DNA of 64,000 nt from Mesonia hippocampi (GTDB taxonomy: Bacteria; Bacteroidota; Bacteroidia; Flavobacteriales; Flavobacteriaceae), in assembly GCF_014197445.1 (NCBI RefSeq), contig NZ_JACIFO010000001.1, positions 410,566-474,565 of the forward strand, read 5' to 3'. Shown here one piece after another: positions 1 to 10,008 of this stretch. The position numbers were made by a program, and so were the translations under genes. The first letter of the stretch is position 1, and each line of letters starts with the position of its first letter. The notes beneath the pieces were generated by a model. It was not told the DNA's origin. It saw only the letters and a list, made by a program, of their open reading frames with translations, and made no database searches.

Positions 1-222
1 AGCCTTTAAATCCGTTGCTTTTATCATTCGTCCATTTATTGAGTCTTCCATTGCTTGGTCAATTTCAGCGTTATATTGCTCTATTGTCATTGGCTTGAAG
101 TTCTTTTCAATTAATTCAGCTTTCTTTTTGCGTAATAATTTTTCAAGTCCGCTCACGATTTCCTCATTTTGAAGTCTTAAAAACTCTTGAACAAATGATA
201 TTTTCCTTGCTTCTAAATCCAT
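1..222 (-). CDS. Short antitoxin-like protein, C-terminus beyond window
   Basis: An ATG at 220-222 on the minus strand opens 74 codons that run off the left edge without a stop. The product is charged and probably helical, with LEARKISFVQEFL near the start and a KKKAELIEKN stretch in the middle. It resembles the short helical proteins often encoded beside RelE/ParE toxins in Bacteroidota, so an antitoxin role is plausible but not shown; any toxin partner would lie outside the window. It follows a GTTG unit start at 302-309 and repeat R1, and has the same orientation as the other array 1 genes. Confidence 0.5.
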   Translation of the reverse strand, partial: MDLEARKISFVQEFLRLQNEEIVSGLEKLLRKKKAELIEKNFKPMTIEQYNAEIDQAMEDSINGRMIKATDLKA

Positions 223-306
223 TTCCTATTGTCTTTTTATCAAAGATACAAAATTATCAATTTCGGTTGCTTTTTATGATTATCTAATTTTTTTCAGCTT
301 GTTGTC

Positions 307-468
307 AACGCCCTGACGGATATGGCGATTTGCACCGAAGTGTAAACTTCAAGAGCAAAAAGAGCCATTATTTGTTGTCGAGAGTTCGCCTATGTAGGCG
401 TTTCAAGTTAATAGTTATTAATAATTTACTACAACTATAGCGAATTACAGTCGTACTGTCAGGGCATT
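307..468 (-). repeat. Repeat R1, copy a (shortened)
   Basis: One of six copies of a roughly 180-bp imperfect palindrome bounded by AACGCCCTGAC and its inverse. This copy lacks about 20 bp present in the others and ends in CATT instead of CGTT. It lies between the ParDE unit and the partial gene at 1-222. The rest of 223-597 holds R2 copy a and no gene. Confidence 0.85.
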
Positions 469-500
469 GCTCGAGAGTAGCTCAAGAGAAAGTGTTGCTG

Positions 501-579
501 TACGATTTTGTGAATATAAATATTTTAGAGGCGAACTCTTTCCTATTTGAGTGCAAAGCCGTCTACTCGATTGGCAATA
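501..579 (-). repeat. Repeat R2, copy a
   Basis: One of four copies of a 60-80 bp element ending, on the plus strand, in GTCTACTCGATTGGCAATA. It directly follows the ParE stop in reading direction. Its last ten bases (570-579) are an 8/10 inverse of the start of the ParDE unit at 1168-1177. A short stem (CTTT with AAAG) replaces the CTCCG/CGGAG stem of copy d, suggesting conserved structure. Confidence 0.75.
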
Positions 580-597
580 GTTTTTTTTAAAATTCCA

Positions 598-885
598 TTA
601 TAATTTTTCATTCAAATCTTGTCTTCCAAGTATTGTCACTATTTCAACAATATTTTCATTGATTTTATAGTAAATACCATCAACTCCACAAACGCAACGT
701 CTGTATCCTTTTTTTATATAGTCAACAGATTCAAAGGAAAAAGGTCGTTCAGCAATGATATCAAAATATTCAAAAAAAGACTCAAAATATTTGTCCGCTT
801 GAGTCATTCCGAATTTTTTAACTCCGTAATGGTGAATCCGAATCAAGTCATTTTTCGCTTCGTTTGTCAGTTTGTATTTAGCCAT
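598..885 (-). CDS. parE: ParE/RelE-family toxin
   Basis: This 95-residue protein has the compact RelE/ParE layout: an N-terminal helix (LTNEAKNDLIRIHHYG), a central helix with DKYFESFF, then strands containing RRCVCGVDGIYYKI and EIVTILGRQD. Proteins of this type inhibit gyrase (ParE) or cleave mRNA (RelE) when not bound by the antitoxin; the sequence does not say which. The gene starts at ATG 885 and overlaps the upstream ParD-like gene by 8 bp, so translation is probably coupled. As part of a cassette-like unit it may stabilise the array against loss. Confidence 0.85.
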   Translation of the reverse strand: MAKYKLTNEAKNDLIRIHHYGVKKFGMTQADKYFESFFEYFDIIAERPFSFESVDYIKKGYRRCVCGVDGIYYKINENIVEIVTILGRQDLNEKL

Positions 886-1117
886 CTAGTAAAGACTTTG
901 ATTGAGCTAAAATACTTTCTTTGCTGTCATCCGTAAATCCACTTTTTTCAGCTTTTTCAATTTTAGCTCGAATCCAGTCAATTTTAACTTGCTGTTTTCG
1001 GGCTTGTCTAATCAAATCGTTAACTACCTCGCTTTTACTTGAATATTCCTTATTATCCACTTGGGATTTTAGCCATTCATCGTTCGGCTTTGTAAATGAT
1101 ATACTTTGTCTCGACAT
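878..1117 (-). CDS. parD: ParD-family antitoxin
   Basis: A 79-residue protein whose N-terminus (MSRQSISFTKPNDEWL) fits the ribbon-helix-helix fold of ParD/CopG antitoxins: a beta strand, then two helices with the SKSEVVNDLIRQAR pattern. The C-terminal part (EKAEKSGF) would wrap the toxin. Antitoxin first, toxin second and an 8-bp overlap is the standard parDE arrangement. ParD normally represses its own promoter; no operator is evident in the short leader, which runs straight into repeat R1. Confidence 0.85.
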   Translation of the reverse strand: MSRQSISFTKPNDEWLKSQVDNKEYSSKSEVVNDLIRQARKQQVKIDWIRAKIEKAEKSGFTDDSKESILAQSKSLLDG

Positions 1118-1174
1118 AATCTAATTATTTGATGTAAATATACACCAAATACGAATCACTTCCAAATTATAGCC

Positions 1175-1354
1175 AACGCCCTGATGGATATATCGATTTG
1201 CGCTGAAGTGATAGCTTCAAGAGCAAAGAGAGCCATTAGACGTAATTCGCTATATCCGTTTGTTGTCGAGAGTTCACCTATGTAGGCGTCTCAAGTCAAA
1301 ATATTAATAATATACTACAACTATAGCGAATTACAGTCGTACTGTCAGGGCGTT
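1175..1354 (-). repeat. Repeat R1, copy b
   Basis: A full-length copy of the 180-bp palindromic element with one change in the outer arm (CTGATGG for CTGACGG). On the minus strand it abuts the start of the ParDE unit (GTTGGCTATA). Together with R3 (1398-1745) it forms a segment nearly duplicated at 31985-32546. Confidence 0.9.
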
Positions 1355-1397
1355 GTTCGAGAATAGCTCAAGAAAAAGTGTTGCTGTAGGCGACATG

Positions 1398-1745
1398 AGT
1401 ATTCATTTTTTTCATCGATAAAAAAACGAATCAAAAAAATCTAGGCTACTGAATCTTGTCTTAAATTTATTATTCGGAAGCTAAATTTTAGAGAACTCGT
1501 ATTGGCAAACCAATACTCAGACAGCCTAAAATTTCAACGCTTCTTTCGTGGCAAATTTTACAGACAATTTTCACGATGCCGAAAAACCCGACACTTTTGA
1601 TTTGTTTGGTATTAAAAAAAAAAACGTACAGCTTCATTTTTAAGCCACTCAACTATTAACTATTCGCTTAACTAATAAAAAAAATAAAGCCGCTTAAAAC
1701 GGCTTATACAAAATCAATTTAGGCAAAGTTATAGGCTTGTGCAAC
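1398..1745 (+). repeat. Repeat R3, copy a: IS right-end remnant in a junction
   Basis: About 350 non-coding bases. The last 110 match the right end of the IS1182-like element at 34367-36071, including the transposase 3' end, the hairpin AAGCCGCTTAAAACGGCTT and the terminal TTGTGCAAC. The upstream part is shared only with 32211-32546. It sits between the 3' box of the helicase/TPR unit (1756-1765) and R1 copy b. Gap 1118-1879 holds R1b, this element and hairpin 1805-1863, and no gene. Confidence 0.75.
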
Positions 1746-1804
1746 GGTTACCAATGTTGTGCGGTCGTACTTTTTCTTTTTCTGTCCGTCAGCGTTGGTA
1801 AAGA

Positions 1805-1863
1805 CATACTCTTTTGCAATTTTTGGTTGCAGCGTTGGCTGGTGCGAATTGCAAATGTGTATG
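1805..1863. repeat. Cassette-end hairpin H4
   Basis: Stem CATAC/GTATG, internal loop TCTT/ATGT, second stem TTGCAAT/ATTGCAA, with AGCGTTGG in the loop and on both flanks. Hairpin H3 at the other end of the same unit (7345-7403) keeps the TCTT/ATGT internal loop but has entirely different, still complementary stems. This implies selection on structure. Confidence 0.7.
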
Positions 1864-1879
1864 GCTTTTAGCGTTGGCA

Positions 1880-4435
1880 TTATATTACTTCAATTTCTGT
1901 TACTTTCCATTTGTCCCCTGCATAAATTGCTGTTGCGTTAACTCTACAGTCAACCAAAATTTGATGTTTTTGTAAGAGATATTTCGGCACGTAATAATCA
2001 CCAACGAAAGCAAAGTCGGGTATTTCTTCATCATAATTATAATTCTTATACTTAACTTCTAATAGACCTGTAATATCCTTTCTTAAATTAGGATTTACTT
2101 CTTCTGTAGGCTCAATGTTCAATACTTTTACTCTTAATTTTCTGTCTTTTCCTGTTTTAGTGCCAAAAGACAGTTTAATAAAATCGCCTTCTTTTGGTCT
2201 AATGTTTGTATCAGCATATTTAACTATTCCTTGCAATTTGGATGAAATGACAAAATGAAATAATTGTTTTTGTTCATTTACTCCGTCCACAATGGCAATT
2301 TGAGTTTGAAATTTAGAAATTGCTACTTCTTTGTCAATTTTTTGGATTTGTCTTAATTCCGTTCGTTTTTCGTCTTTTACCTTCTTGACATAACTCTTAG
2401 CTCTTATAAAATCGCCAATTTGTAATTCACTATTTAATTGAGGAAAAAAGACTTCCTTGTTGTCCGTTGTAATTGCATGAATTATGTTTTTCCCTTTGTT
2501 GATGTAATCTACAACCGCAAAAGTGTCATTAAGTATTTCCCAATTTTGTTTTTCTGTTTTGTCCGCAATGAGAGGAATATATTTGTATTCTGTTATGATA
2601 TTTTTACTAAGCCAAGAAAAACTTCTTTCCACTTCTTTTTTAATTTCTTGCTTGTGAAGTTTGAATTTGAAAATCTGACCTATTTCGGATTGCTTCAAAA
2701 CTTCAAAACGATTCTTTCCAATAGAAAACTCTATTGTTTCTCCGTTAGTAAAAGTCAAACGTTCTTTCCCCTTTTTGTTTTTCCATTTATCCGTTAAAAC
2801 AACTTCTGTCCAATTAAAATCATCATATGCGAAGGTTTCAGCAAATGGAATGTATTTTTTATATAGTTCCTTATTGTCTTCTATACTTAGTTTGACTTGA
2901 TTCGCTTTCTTGTAAAGCTCATCAAATTCTGATGACAATTTCCAGTTCTTTATTTCTCGATGCTTCTTGTATGCTTCAAGTTCTATGAGTGCATTTTCTA
3001 ACAAATTCTCATCAATCAAAGCCTTTGCTAGATTCAAATGAATATCACCCAAAAAATCTTCGTTATTTTCTAATTTCAATGCTTTTGACAACATCCCGAT
3101 TTTTAAGGAGTTATCGGAAATAATACAATCTGAAAACTCTTGCCACACATAATGCTTTTCAGCAAGTTCTAGAACAAGCTTTTTGTATATTTTGATTGCC
3201 AATTCTAATTCGTTGTTTCTTAAATGTAGTAATGCTTTTTGACGCAACAACCATTCATCATCTGGAAACAACTTGATTGCTTGTTCATATGCCTGGATAA
3301 GCCAAGATAAATCCTGTTCCGATGTTTGGGTTTTCAGAATTTCAAAAGTCTTCTTAAGTGCCTTTGTTGCTAATGGCTGGTATGTGTTTTCGTCTTTTTT
3401 GGTTTCTTTCCAATCTTGATTTCTTAAATTCTCGGGATTCCAATCTTTGAAAAAGTTAATAAACCGCCATTCTTCATTTTCTTTCATAAATCTTTCTGCA
3501 AGATTTAGAATTTCGGAATGCCACTTTGATTGTCCTTGTTTTGAATAATTGACATTGTATTGCTCAAATAAATTCCACAATTCGGCAAACCTGTTTTCCT
3601 TGTGAGTATTGAAAATGTTCCAAAAAATGGTTTCTCTGAAAAAGTCCAAAACGGTTTCTTTATCAAGGTCTATTTTGTTTGAAAATTCTTCGAGGTCTAT
3701 TTCGGTATTTGATTTTACAAACTCTCTGCAAATGCGTGATATAAGCGAAGGAATACTTTTCCCATCTATATATCCATCGTTTAAATCTTCGTATCGAAGA
3801 TTGTCTGGATTCCATAAAAGGAAGAAATTGTAAAATTTAAAGTCGCTGTGTGTTTTGGAATAGTTTAGAGCAAAATTTAGAATCATAGAATGAAGCATTG
3901 AAGGTCTTTCATTCTTCAAGTTCATATAATCTCTCAAAAATGTTCGTACCCCAAGGGATGAAAGATTGCTTTCTTCTGCTTTAATGTATCGGTAAATTAT
4001 CCAACCATAAGATTCGTGATGTAACTCTGAAAGTTGGTTTTGAGAAATCAGTTTTTTGCAAATAGCTAATGCTTCTTTATGTTTCCCATTCTTACTTAAT
4101 TCTTCAGCTTTATGAACTTCCGAATAATTAGTATCAATTTTTGGACGAAGAAAGTTTTTTTGACTTTCAATTATTTCATCTTCATAACCTTGAAAATCTA
4201 TTGTGCTTAATTCTCTGTAACAAGTTCCTGCTTGATTTAAATTATTGTCTGTTATGTAGTGTTTACATAAATCTATGAGAACCCAAGCAAATGCTTTTTG
4301 AATCCAATCATCATAAGGTTCATCAGAATATAGTTTTCTTGCTATTCCTAAGGCATTGTTTAATTTATTCAGTTTTTCAACACCTGATAAATCTTTAGCT
4401 TCATTTCGTAATTCAAAAACCGTTTTAGAATCCAT
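1880..4435 (-). CDS. TPR-repeat protein with C-terminal OB-fold-like domains
   Basis: 851 residues. The first 550 or so are helical repeats of TPR type (for example AEELSKNGKHKEALAICKKL and LFPDDEWLLRQKALLHLRNN). The last 300 contain three OB-fold/cold-shock-like segments: NDTFAVVDYINKGKNIIHAI, TQIAIVDGVNEQKQLFHFVI, and an end with FVGDYYVPKYLL and GDKWKVTEI. Its start overlaps the stop of the upstream NERD-helicase gene by 11 bp, so the two are translationally coupled and probably act together. TPR plus nucleic-acid-binding OB folds next to a nuclease-helicase suggests a defence or nucleic-acid-processing role. This is inference; I do not recognise a named family. Confidence 0.7.
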   Translation of the reverse strand: MDSKTVFELRNEAKDLSGVEKLNKLNNALGIARKLYSDEPYDDWIQKAFAWVLIDLCKHYITDNNLNQAGTCYRELSTIDFQGYEDEIIESQKNFLRPKIDTNYSEVHKAEELSKNGKHKEALAICKKLISQNQLSELHHESYGWIIYRYIKAEESNLSSLGVRTFLRDYMNLKNERPSMLHSMILNFALNYSKTHSDFKFYNFFLLWNPDNLRYEDLNDGYIDGKSIPSLISRICREFVKSNTEIDLEEFSNKIDLDKETVLDFFRETIFWNIFNTHKENRFAELWNLFEQYNVNYSKQGQSKWHSEILNLAERFMKENEEWRFINFFKDWNPENLRNQDWKETKKDENTYQPLATKALKKTFEILKTQTSEQDLSWLIQAYEQAIKLFPDDEWLLRQKALLHLRNNELELAIKIYKKLVLELAEKHYVWQEFSDCIISDNSLKIGMLSKALKLENNEDFLGDIHLNLAKALIDENLLENALIELEAYKKHREIKNWKLSSEFDELYKKANQVKLSIEDNKELYKKYIPFAETFAYDDFNWTEVVLTDKWKNKKGKERLTFTNGETIEFSIGKNRFEVLKQSEIGQIFKFKLHKQEIKKEVERSFSWLSKNIITEYKYIPLIADKTEKQNWEILNDTFAVVDYINKGKNIIHAITTDNKEVFFPQLNSELQIGDFIRAKSYVKKVKDEKRTELRQIQKIDKEVAISKFQTQIAIVDGVNEQKQLFHFVISSKLQGIVKYADTNIRPKEGDFIKLSFGTKTGKDRKLRVKVLNIEPTEEVNPNLRKDITGLLEVKYKNYNYDEEIPDFAFVGDYYVPKYLLQKHQILVDCRVNATAIYAGDKWKVTEIEVI

Positions 4436-7298
4436 CGAAGTTTTTTAAATCGTTAATGATTAGCTGAAAATCAGTCCATAAACTTGTTTCAGTTGATGAC
4501 AAAGCGGAAATCGTTGAGAAAAATCCATCTCCGTCATAATATAGGTCGGCTGTCAGCTTATTGCCAGAACGAATGAGTTGAACCGTATCTTTGTATGGAG
4601 CTTGAATGATGTAGCTTATTGTTAAGTCCTTTTCTTTAAGAATTTCGTTTAACTGACAATACGCTGAAACTCTCCAATTGTCTTTAATGAAGCCGAAATC
4701 ATCTAGCGAATTATCTGCTTTCAGAATATTCAGCAGTTCTTCGCCAAATTCTTTCGGTTGTGATTTCATCAAAGAAGGCATTTTGAATTGACCTTTTTTA
4801 TTGTAGTAGATTGAAATTGTGGCTGTTTCTCCAGAATTCCCTTTTAGCTCATATAATTCCTGATAATTTGGATGATTAATGGAATCGATGGTTATTTTCT
4901 TGCTTGTTAGCTTTCCTTCGATGAATTGATGTAATTGAAGTAGAGAGGACTTAAAATCATCATCTTTGAAACTGTATTTATTTGCTACTTCTTTATTGAG
5001 ATTACTTAAATCAATAGATGCATCAGCAATATAGAATAAGTCCTTCCCATTTGAACTTGAAGGAATTGTTGGTTTTAAATCAACTTTATAGAATGGAGAA
5101 ATAGGTGTGTAATTGATAAGGCTAACTTTTGAAGTTGCTCTTATCAAACCTGTATAAATCCATTTAAAGTAGGTTTCGTTCGTTTTACCACCGCCCGTTT
5201 CTACATTAAAAAATATTTCATCCCACTTGTAGGACATTGATTTGTGAACCGTTAAAGCCCAACCAAATCGCATCTGAGCAGCATTTTTGAACTTGTAATA
5301 ATCCGTTGCTGGCATATTGCTTAGTGCACGTTGAATTTTGCGGGTAACTTTAGTTTTTACTCGCTTACCATCAGCCAATTTTTGCAATAAGTCTTTCAAT
5401 TCTTCATCAACGTGATATTTGCCATTTTTAAAGTTGTCCAACTCTTTTTCTGCCAATTGAGCCAAAAGAATCTTGTAGGATATGATTTCTTCTTTCGAAA
5501 GTTCTCCTTTATCACTTAGTCTAAAATTTTCTAAGCTGAGAAAACTAAGTGTGTGATTTGATTTCTGTAAGTTGATGGTTACTTCACGGAAGGTTAAAGG
5601 TGTGATTAGTTTTTCAGTTTTTGTAATAGTATTTGACACAGAAACAACTGTTCCAAATTGTCCATTGAAAATCTTTTTAGGTTCAGCAAAAGGGTCGTTT
5701 TCATCCTCAACTCTTATGTTGTTTCCAAAAATGACTAAATCACCTTTTGTTAAGTCGTTTCCATTTTTAAGGATAGAATTCTTTATCCAGAAATTTATTT
5801 TCTGAGCATCAAAATTTGAGTAGCAAAGAATATGTGAGCTTGAGGTTGATTTCAAAGAGTTTTCAATTCCTTCTTTCAATTCATCCTTTGATAAGATTTT
5901 CAGAGAATCGGAAATCTCAAATTTTAAGTTGTTGAACGATTGATGGCGAATGCATTTGACAGCTTTTAATCCTTCCGCAACAATAGGAGATTTCTTCTCT
6001 TTATCAACAAGCTGAAATGCTTTAGCTTCAAAGTTGTATTCATCAGTTAAATATTCAGGGTTAAGTGCGGATTCTTCTTTTTTGCCAATAGAAAGTTGAA
6101 AGCTGTCTCCAACGAAAATGATTTTTCGCTTTGAATTTTTTAAGTCTGCAAACTCAATAAAATCCTTCAATAACTTGCCTGAGCCAAATCGCAAGTCAAT
6201 AGATTGGTGGTAATTATCTGAAATTAGATGAGATTCATCCACAATGAATATTGCTTCTTCTGTGTCGTCCGACTTTTTGAGCGGAACAATTTCTAAGTCT
6301 ATTTTGTCTTCGTCTTGATTTTCAGACTCTTCTTTTTCTTCAGTTGCTGAATTAGTAATGCTTCCACCGTATATGTAAGAGTAGATACTTTCAAATTCTA
6401 AGTTTGTATTCTTCAATAAATTGTTGGCTACTCGTCCAGATGATGCAAATAGTCTGGCTTCTGGAATTTGATTATTATATGCTACATCCTGTATGAAAGG
6501 AATCAAATGTGTTTTACCGCTTAATGATGTTCCTTGAAGTACAAAAAACCTTTCGTCTTCTGATTTCAAGAAAGATTCGATTTCCTGAAGAGCAGACTTT
6601 TGGTCAGGATACAGGTTTTCAAAATCTAAAGCAGTTTCATAAGTGGTGAAATCTGTAGTTTCTCCATAATTTTCTGAAAGGTCAAAAATGTCTGCCCTGA
6701 AAACATCTTTAAATACATCATAAGATTCTTTTGTTAGAGAAACTTCTTTATCAGTAATATCAATAATGTCCTTGATTTTTTCAAGGTAGTTGGATTTATC
6801 AATTATGAAGAAGTTGAGTTCTTCCTTTGGTGGAATACTTCCAATTAATTCAATTTGCTTCTGAAAACAAACCGTTCGCACCGTGTGATAAGGGTTGAAA
6901 CAGTCTGACGTTGGCAATCTGTCTAAGATTTGGTTTTCTACAACTTTTATGAATCGGTCTTTTTGGTTTTTTAGTTGAATGAACGGATTAATGGAACTAC
7001 CGCCTTTAATTATCTCACCCTTCTCATTAGTCCACTTGCCAAAGTCAAATTCAGATTTTGCGTTTTTTGGTAAAGTAATTTTTCCACCGAAATTTTTAAA
7101 GTCAATTATGCATACTGCTTTTTCAGTAATCAGTAATGCATCAATTTGAAGTCTCTTTTCAGCTTCACATTCAGAGTTTGCGATTAGTAGTCCGTCAAGT
7201 GAATACTTGTCAAATAAGTTTTTAAGGTTTTCTGCAAACTCTCTAAAGAAAGTGTTTTCATAATTCTTGGCTGCCGTTCCTTTTCTTATTTCAAGCAT
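4425..7298 (-). CDS. NERD-nuclease domain / superfamily 1 helicase
   Basis: 957 residues. Residues 1-120 form a NERD-type nuclease-like domain with QIDALL (Asp53) and IIDFKN (Asp66, Lys68), matching the D-x(n)-(D/E)xK pattern. A superfamily 1 helicase follows: Walker A GTSLSGKT near residue 258, Walker B IFIVDESH, and a late motif FGWALTVHKSMSYKWDEIFF typical of UvrD-like C-terminal domains. NERD-helicases occur in defence and plasmid contexts and probably unwind and cut DNA or RNA. It is first in a two-gene unit with the TPR/OB protein. ATG start at 7298. The unit is bounded by the complementary boxes 7428-7437 and 1756-1765. Confidence 0.85.
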   Translation of the reverse strand: MLEIRKGTAAKNYENTFFREFAENLKNLFDKYSLDGLLIANSECEAEKRLQIDALLITEKAVCIIDFKNFGGKITLPKNAKSEFDFGKWTNEKGEIIKGGSSINPFIQLKNQKDRFIKVVENQILDRLPTSDCFNPYHTVRTVCFQKQIELIGSIPPKEELNFFIIDKSNYLEKIKDIIDITDKEVSLTKESYDVFKDVFRADIFDLSENYGETTDFTTYETALDFENLYPDQKSALQEIESFLKSEDERFFVLQGTSLSGKTHLIPFIQDVAYNNQIPEARLFASSGRVANNLLKNTNLEFESIYSYIYGGSITNSATEEKEESENQDEDKIDLEIVPLKKSDDTEEAIFIVDESHLISDNYHQSIDLRFGSGKLLKDFIEFADLKNSKRKIIFVGDSFQLSIGKKEESALNPEYLTDEYNFEAKAFQLVDKEKKSPIVAEGLKAVKCIRHQSFNNLKFEISDSLKILSKDELKEGIENSLKSTSSSHILCYSNFDAQKINFWIKNSILKNGNDLTKGDLVIFGNNIRVEDENDPFAEPKKIFNGQFGTVVSVSNTITKTEKLITPLTFREVTINLQKSNHTLSFLSLENFRLSDKGELSKEEIISYKILLAQLAEKELDNFKNGKYHVDEELKDLLQKLADGKRVKTKVTRKIQRALSNMPATDYYKFKNAAQMRFGWALTVHKSMSYKWDEIFFNVETGGGKTNETYFKWIYTGLIRATSKVSLINYTPISPFYKVDLKPTIPSSSNGKDLFYIADASIDLSNLNKEVANKYSFKDDDFKSSLLQLHQFIEGKLTSKKITIDSINHPNYQELYELKGNSGETATISIYYNKKGQFKMPSLMKSQPKEFGEELLNILKADNSLDDFGFIKDNWRVSAYCQLNEILKEKDLTISYIIQAPYKDTVQLIRSGNKLTADLYYDGDGFFSTISALSSTETSLWTDFQLIINDLKNFDGF

Positions 7299-7344
7299 AT
7301 TCTAATTTCCTTTTTGTTATTTTCAGTCGAGCCGTTGGCAAAAA

Positions 7345-7403
7345 ACAGCTCTTTTGGTTTTTTCAGCGTTAGCTTTCGTGTCGGCAAAAACCAAATGTGC
7401 TGT
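7345..7403. repeat. Cassette-end hairpin H3
   Basis: Stem ACAGC/GCTGT, internal loop TCTT/ATGT, second stem TTGGTTTTT/AAAAACCAA, loop containing AGCGTTAGC. It lies just inside the start of the helicase/TPR unit and is the structural twin of H4 (1805-1863), with different stem sequences. The gap 7299-7933 holds H3, R1c, the gene-less hairpin unit, the 37-bp boundary and about 200 AT-rich bases with no gene. Confidence 0.7.
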
Positions 7404-7434
7404 TTGTGCGGTTGGCTTTTCTTGTATGCCGCAC

Positions 7435-7616
7435 AACGCCCTGACGGATATGGCGATTTGCGTTGAAGTGAAAACTTCAAGAGCAAAGAGAGCCATTAGA
7501 CGTAATTCGCTATATCCGTTTGTTGTCGAGAGTTCACCTATGTAGGCGTCTCAAGTCAATAGCTATTAATAATTTACTACAAATATAGCGAATTACAGTC
7601 GTACTGTCAGGGCGTT
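7435..7616 (-). repeat. Repeat R1, copy c
   Basis: A 182-bp imperfect palindrome with outer arms AACGCCCTGAC / GTCAGGGCGTT and inner arms around TAATTCGCTATA / AATATAGCGAATTA. On the minus strand it lies between the gene-less hairpin unit and the start of the helicase/TPR unit. Its AAC...GTT edges resemble the edges of an integron attC site, but the strict RYYYAAC/GTTRRRY consensus is not met here. Confidence 0.9.
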
Positions 7617-7692
7617 GTTCGAGAATAGCTCAAGAGAAAATGTTGCCGCAGGCGACATGACTTGAGCGACCCATAGGGTATTCTCGAACAAC
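7614..7692 (-). repeat. Gene-less cassette-like hairpin unit
   Basis: A 79-bp element with perfect 14-bp ends (TATTCTCGAACAAC and its inverse) and nested arms GCTCAAG/CTTGAGC and TGTTGCC/GGCGACA. It is the first unit after the array 1 boundary and overlaps the GTTG of the boundary. An identical unit is first in array 2 (44254-44332). It is too short to encode a protein. Confidence 0.8.
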
Positions 7693-7725
7693 TTCTATAT
7701 ATCCTCAAATATATATAACTTTTTA
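7689..7725 (-). repeat. Array boundary (attI-like), copy 1
   Basis: On the minus strand this reads TAAAAAGTTATATATA then TTTGAGGATATATAGAAGTTG. It matches 44329-44365 (minus) and 61017-61053 (plus) at 35 of 37 positions. TATATAT and ATATATA arms flank an 8-bp centre ending TTTGAGG, as in tyrosine-recombinase core sites. The match to the recombinase-linked copy stops at AAGTTG, where the cassette units begin. Confidence 0.75.
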
Positions 7726-7933
7726 TGTCAAAACAATCCTTACACCTTAAATTATTTCTTTACCTACAGCTATCTATTGCTTATTCTTTATGTTCTTATA
7801 CACAATAAAAACAAATACGGTTTTCTAAAAAAGTAAAAAACATTGCCTAACATTTAAAGCTTTTGTTTTATGTTAGCTAGCGCATCAAATCTATAAAAAG
7901 ATAAAAACTATATACTCATATCCCACTATTTAC

Positions 7934-9911
<1,978 letters not shown>

Positions 9912-10008
9912 TGTCAGTTTGGCATATCTAGTGGTTTTGGTAATTAGTTTGTGAACCTCTAGATTGCGGCTTTGTTATAAAAGCCTCTTTTATTATTAAA
10001 AAATAACT

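Larger units (their letters stand above)
1..7725 (-). mobile_element. Array 1: integron-like cassette array (continues left of window)
   Basis: This block runs leftwards from the 37-bp boundary at 7689-7725 and holds only minus-strand genes. Reading the minus strand, units start with GTTG boxes at 7692 (gene-less hairpin unit), 7437 (helicase/TPR pair), 1177 (ParDE) and 309 (partial gene). Three units end in a box complementary to their own start: 7679-7692 with 7614-7627 (14/14), 7428-7437 with 1756-1765 (9/10), 1168-1177 with 570-579 (8/10). Junctions hold repeats R1, R2 and R3. The cassette reading is inference; complementarity and orientation are direct. Confidence 0.6.

Noticed and set aside
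307..468. CRISPR array
   Set aside because: The repeats are 60-350 bp, widely spaced and palindromic, with genes between them; there are no short regular spacers and no cas genes.
1759..1941. A 60-codon plus-strand frame
   Set aside because: It overlaps the unit's 3' box, hairpin H4 and the 3' end of the TPR gene, with no recognisable protein pattern.
7435..7616. R1 as a strict canonical attC site
   Set aside because: The outer edge is AAC...GTTGTTC and does not meet GTTRRRY at most copies, and the element is longer than most attC sites. Kept as attC-like only.
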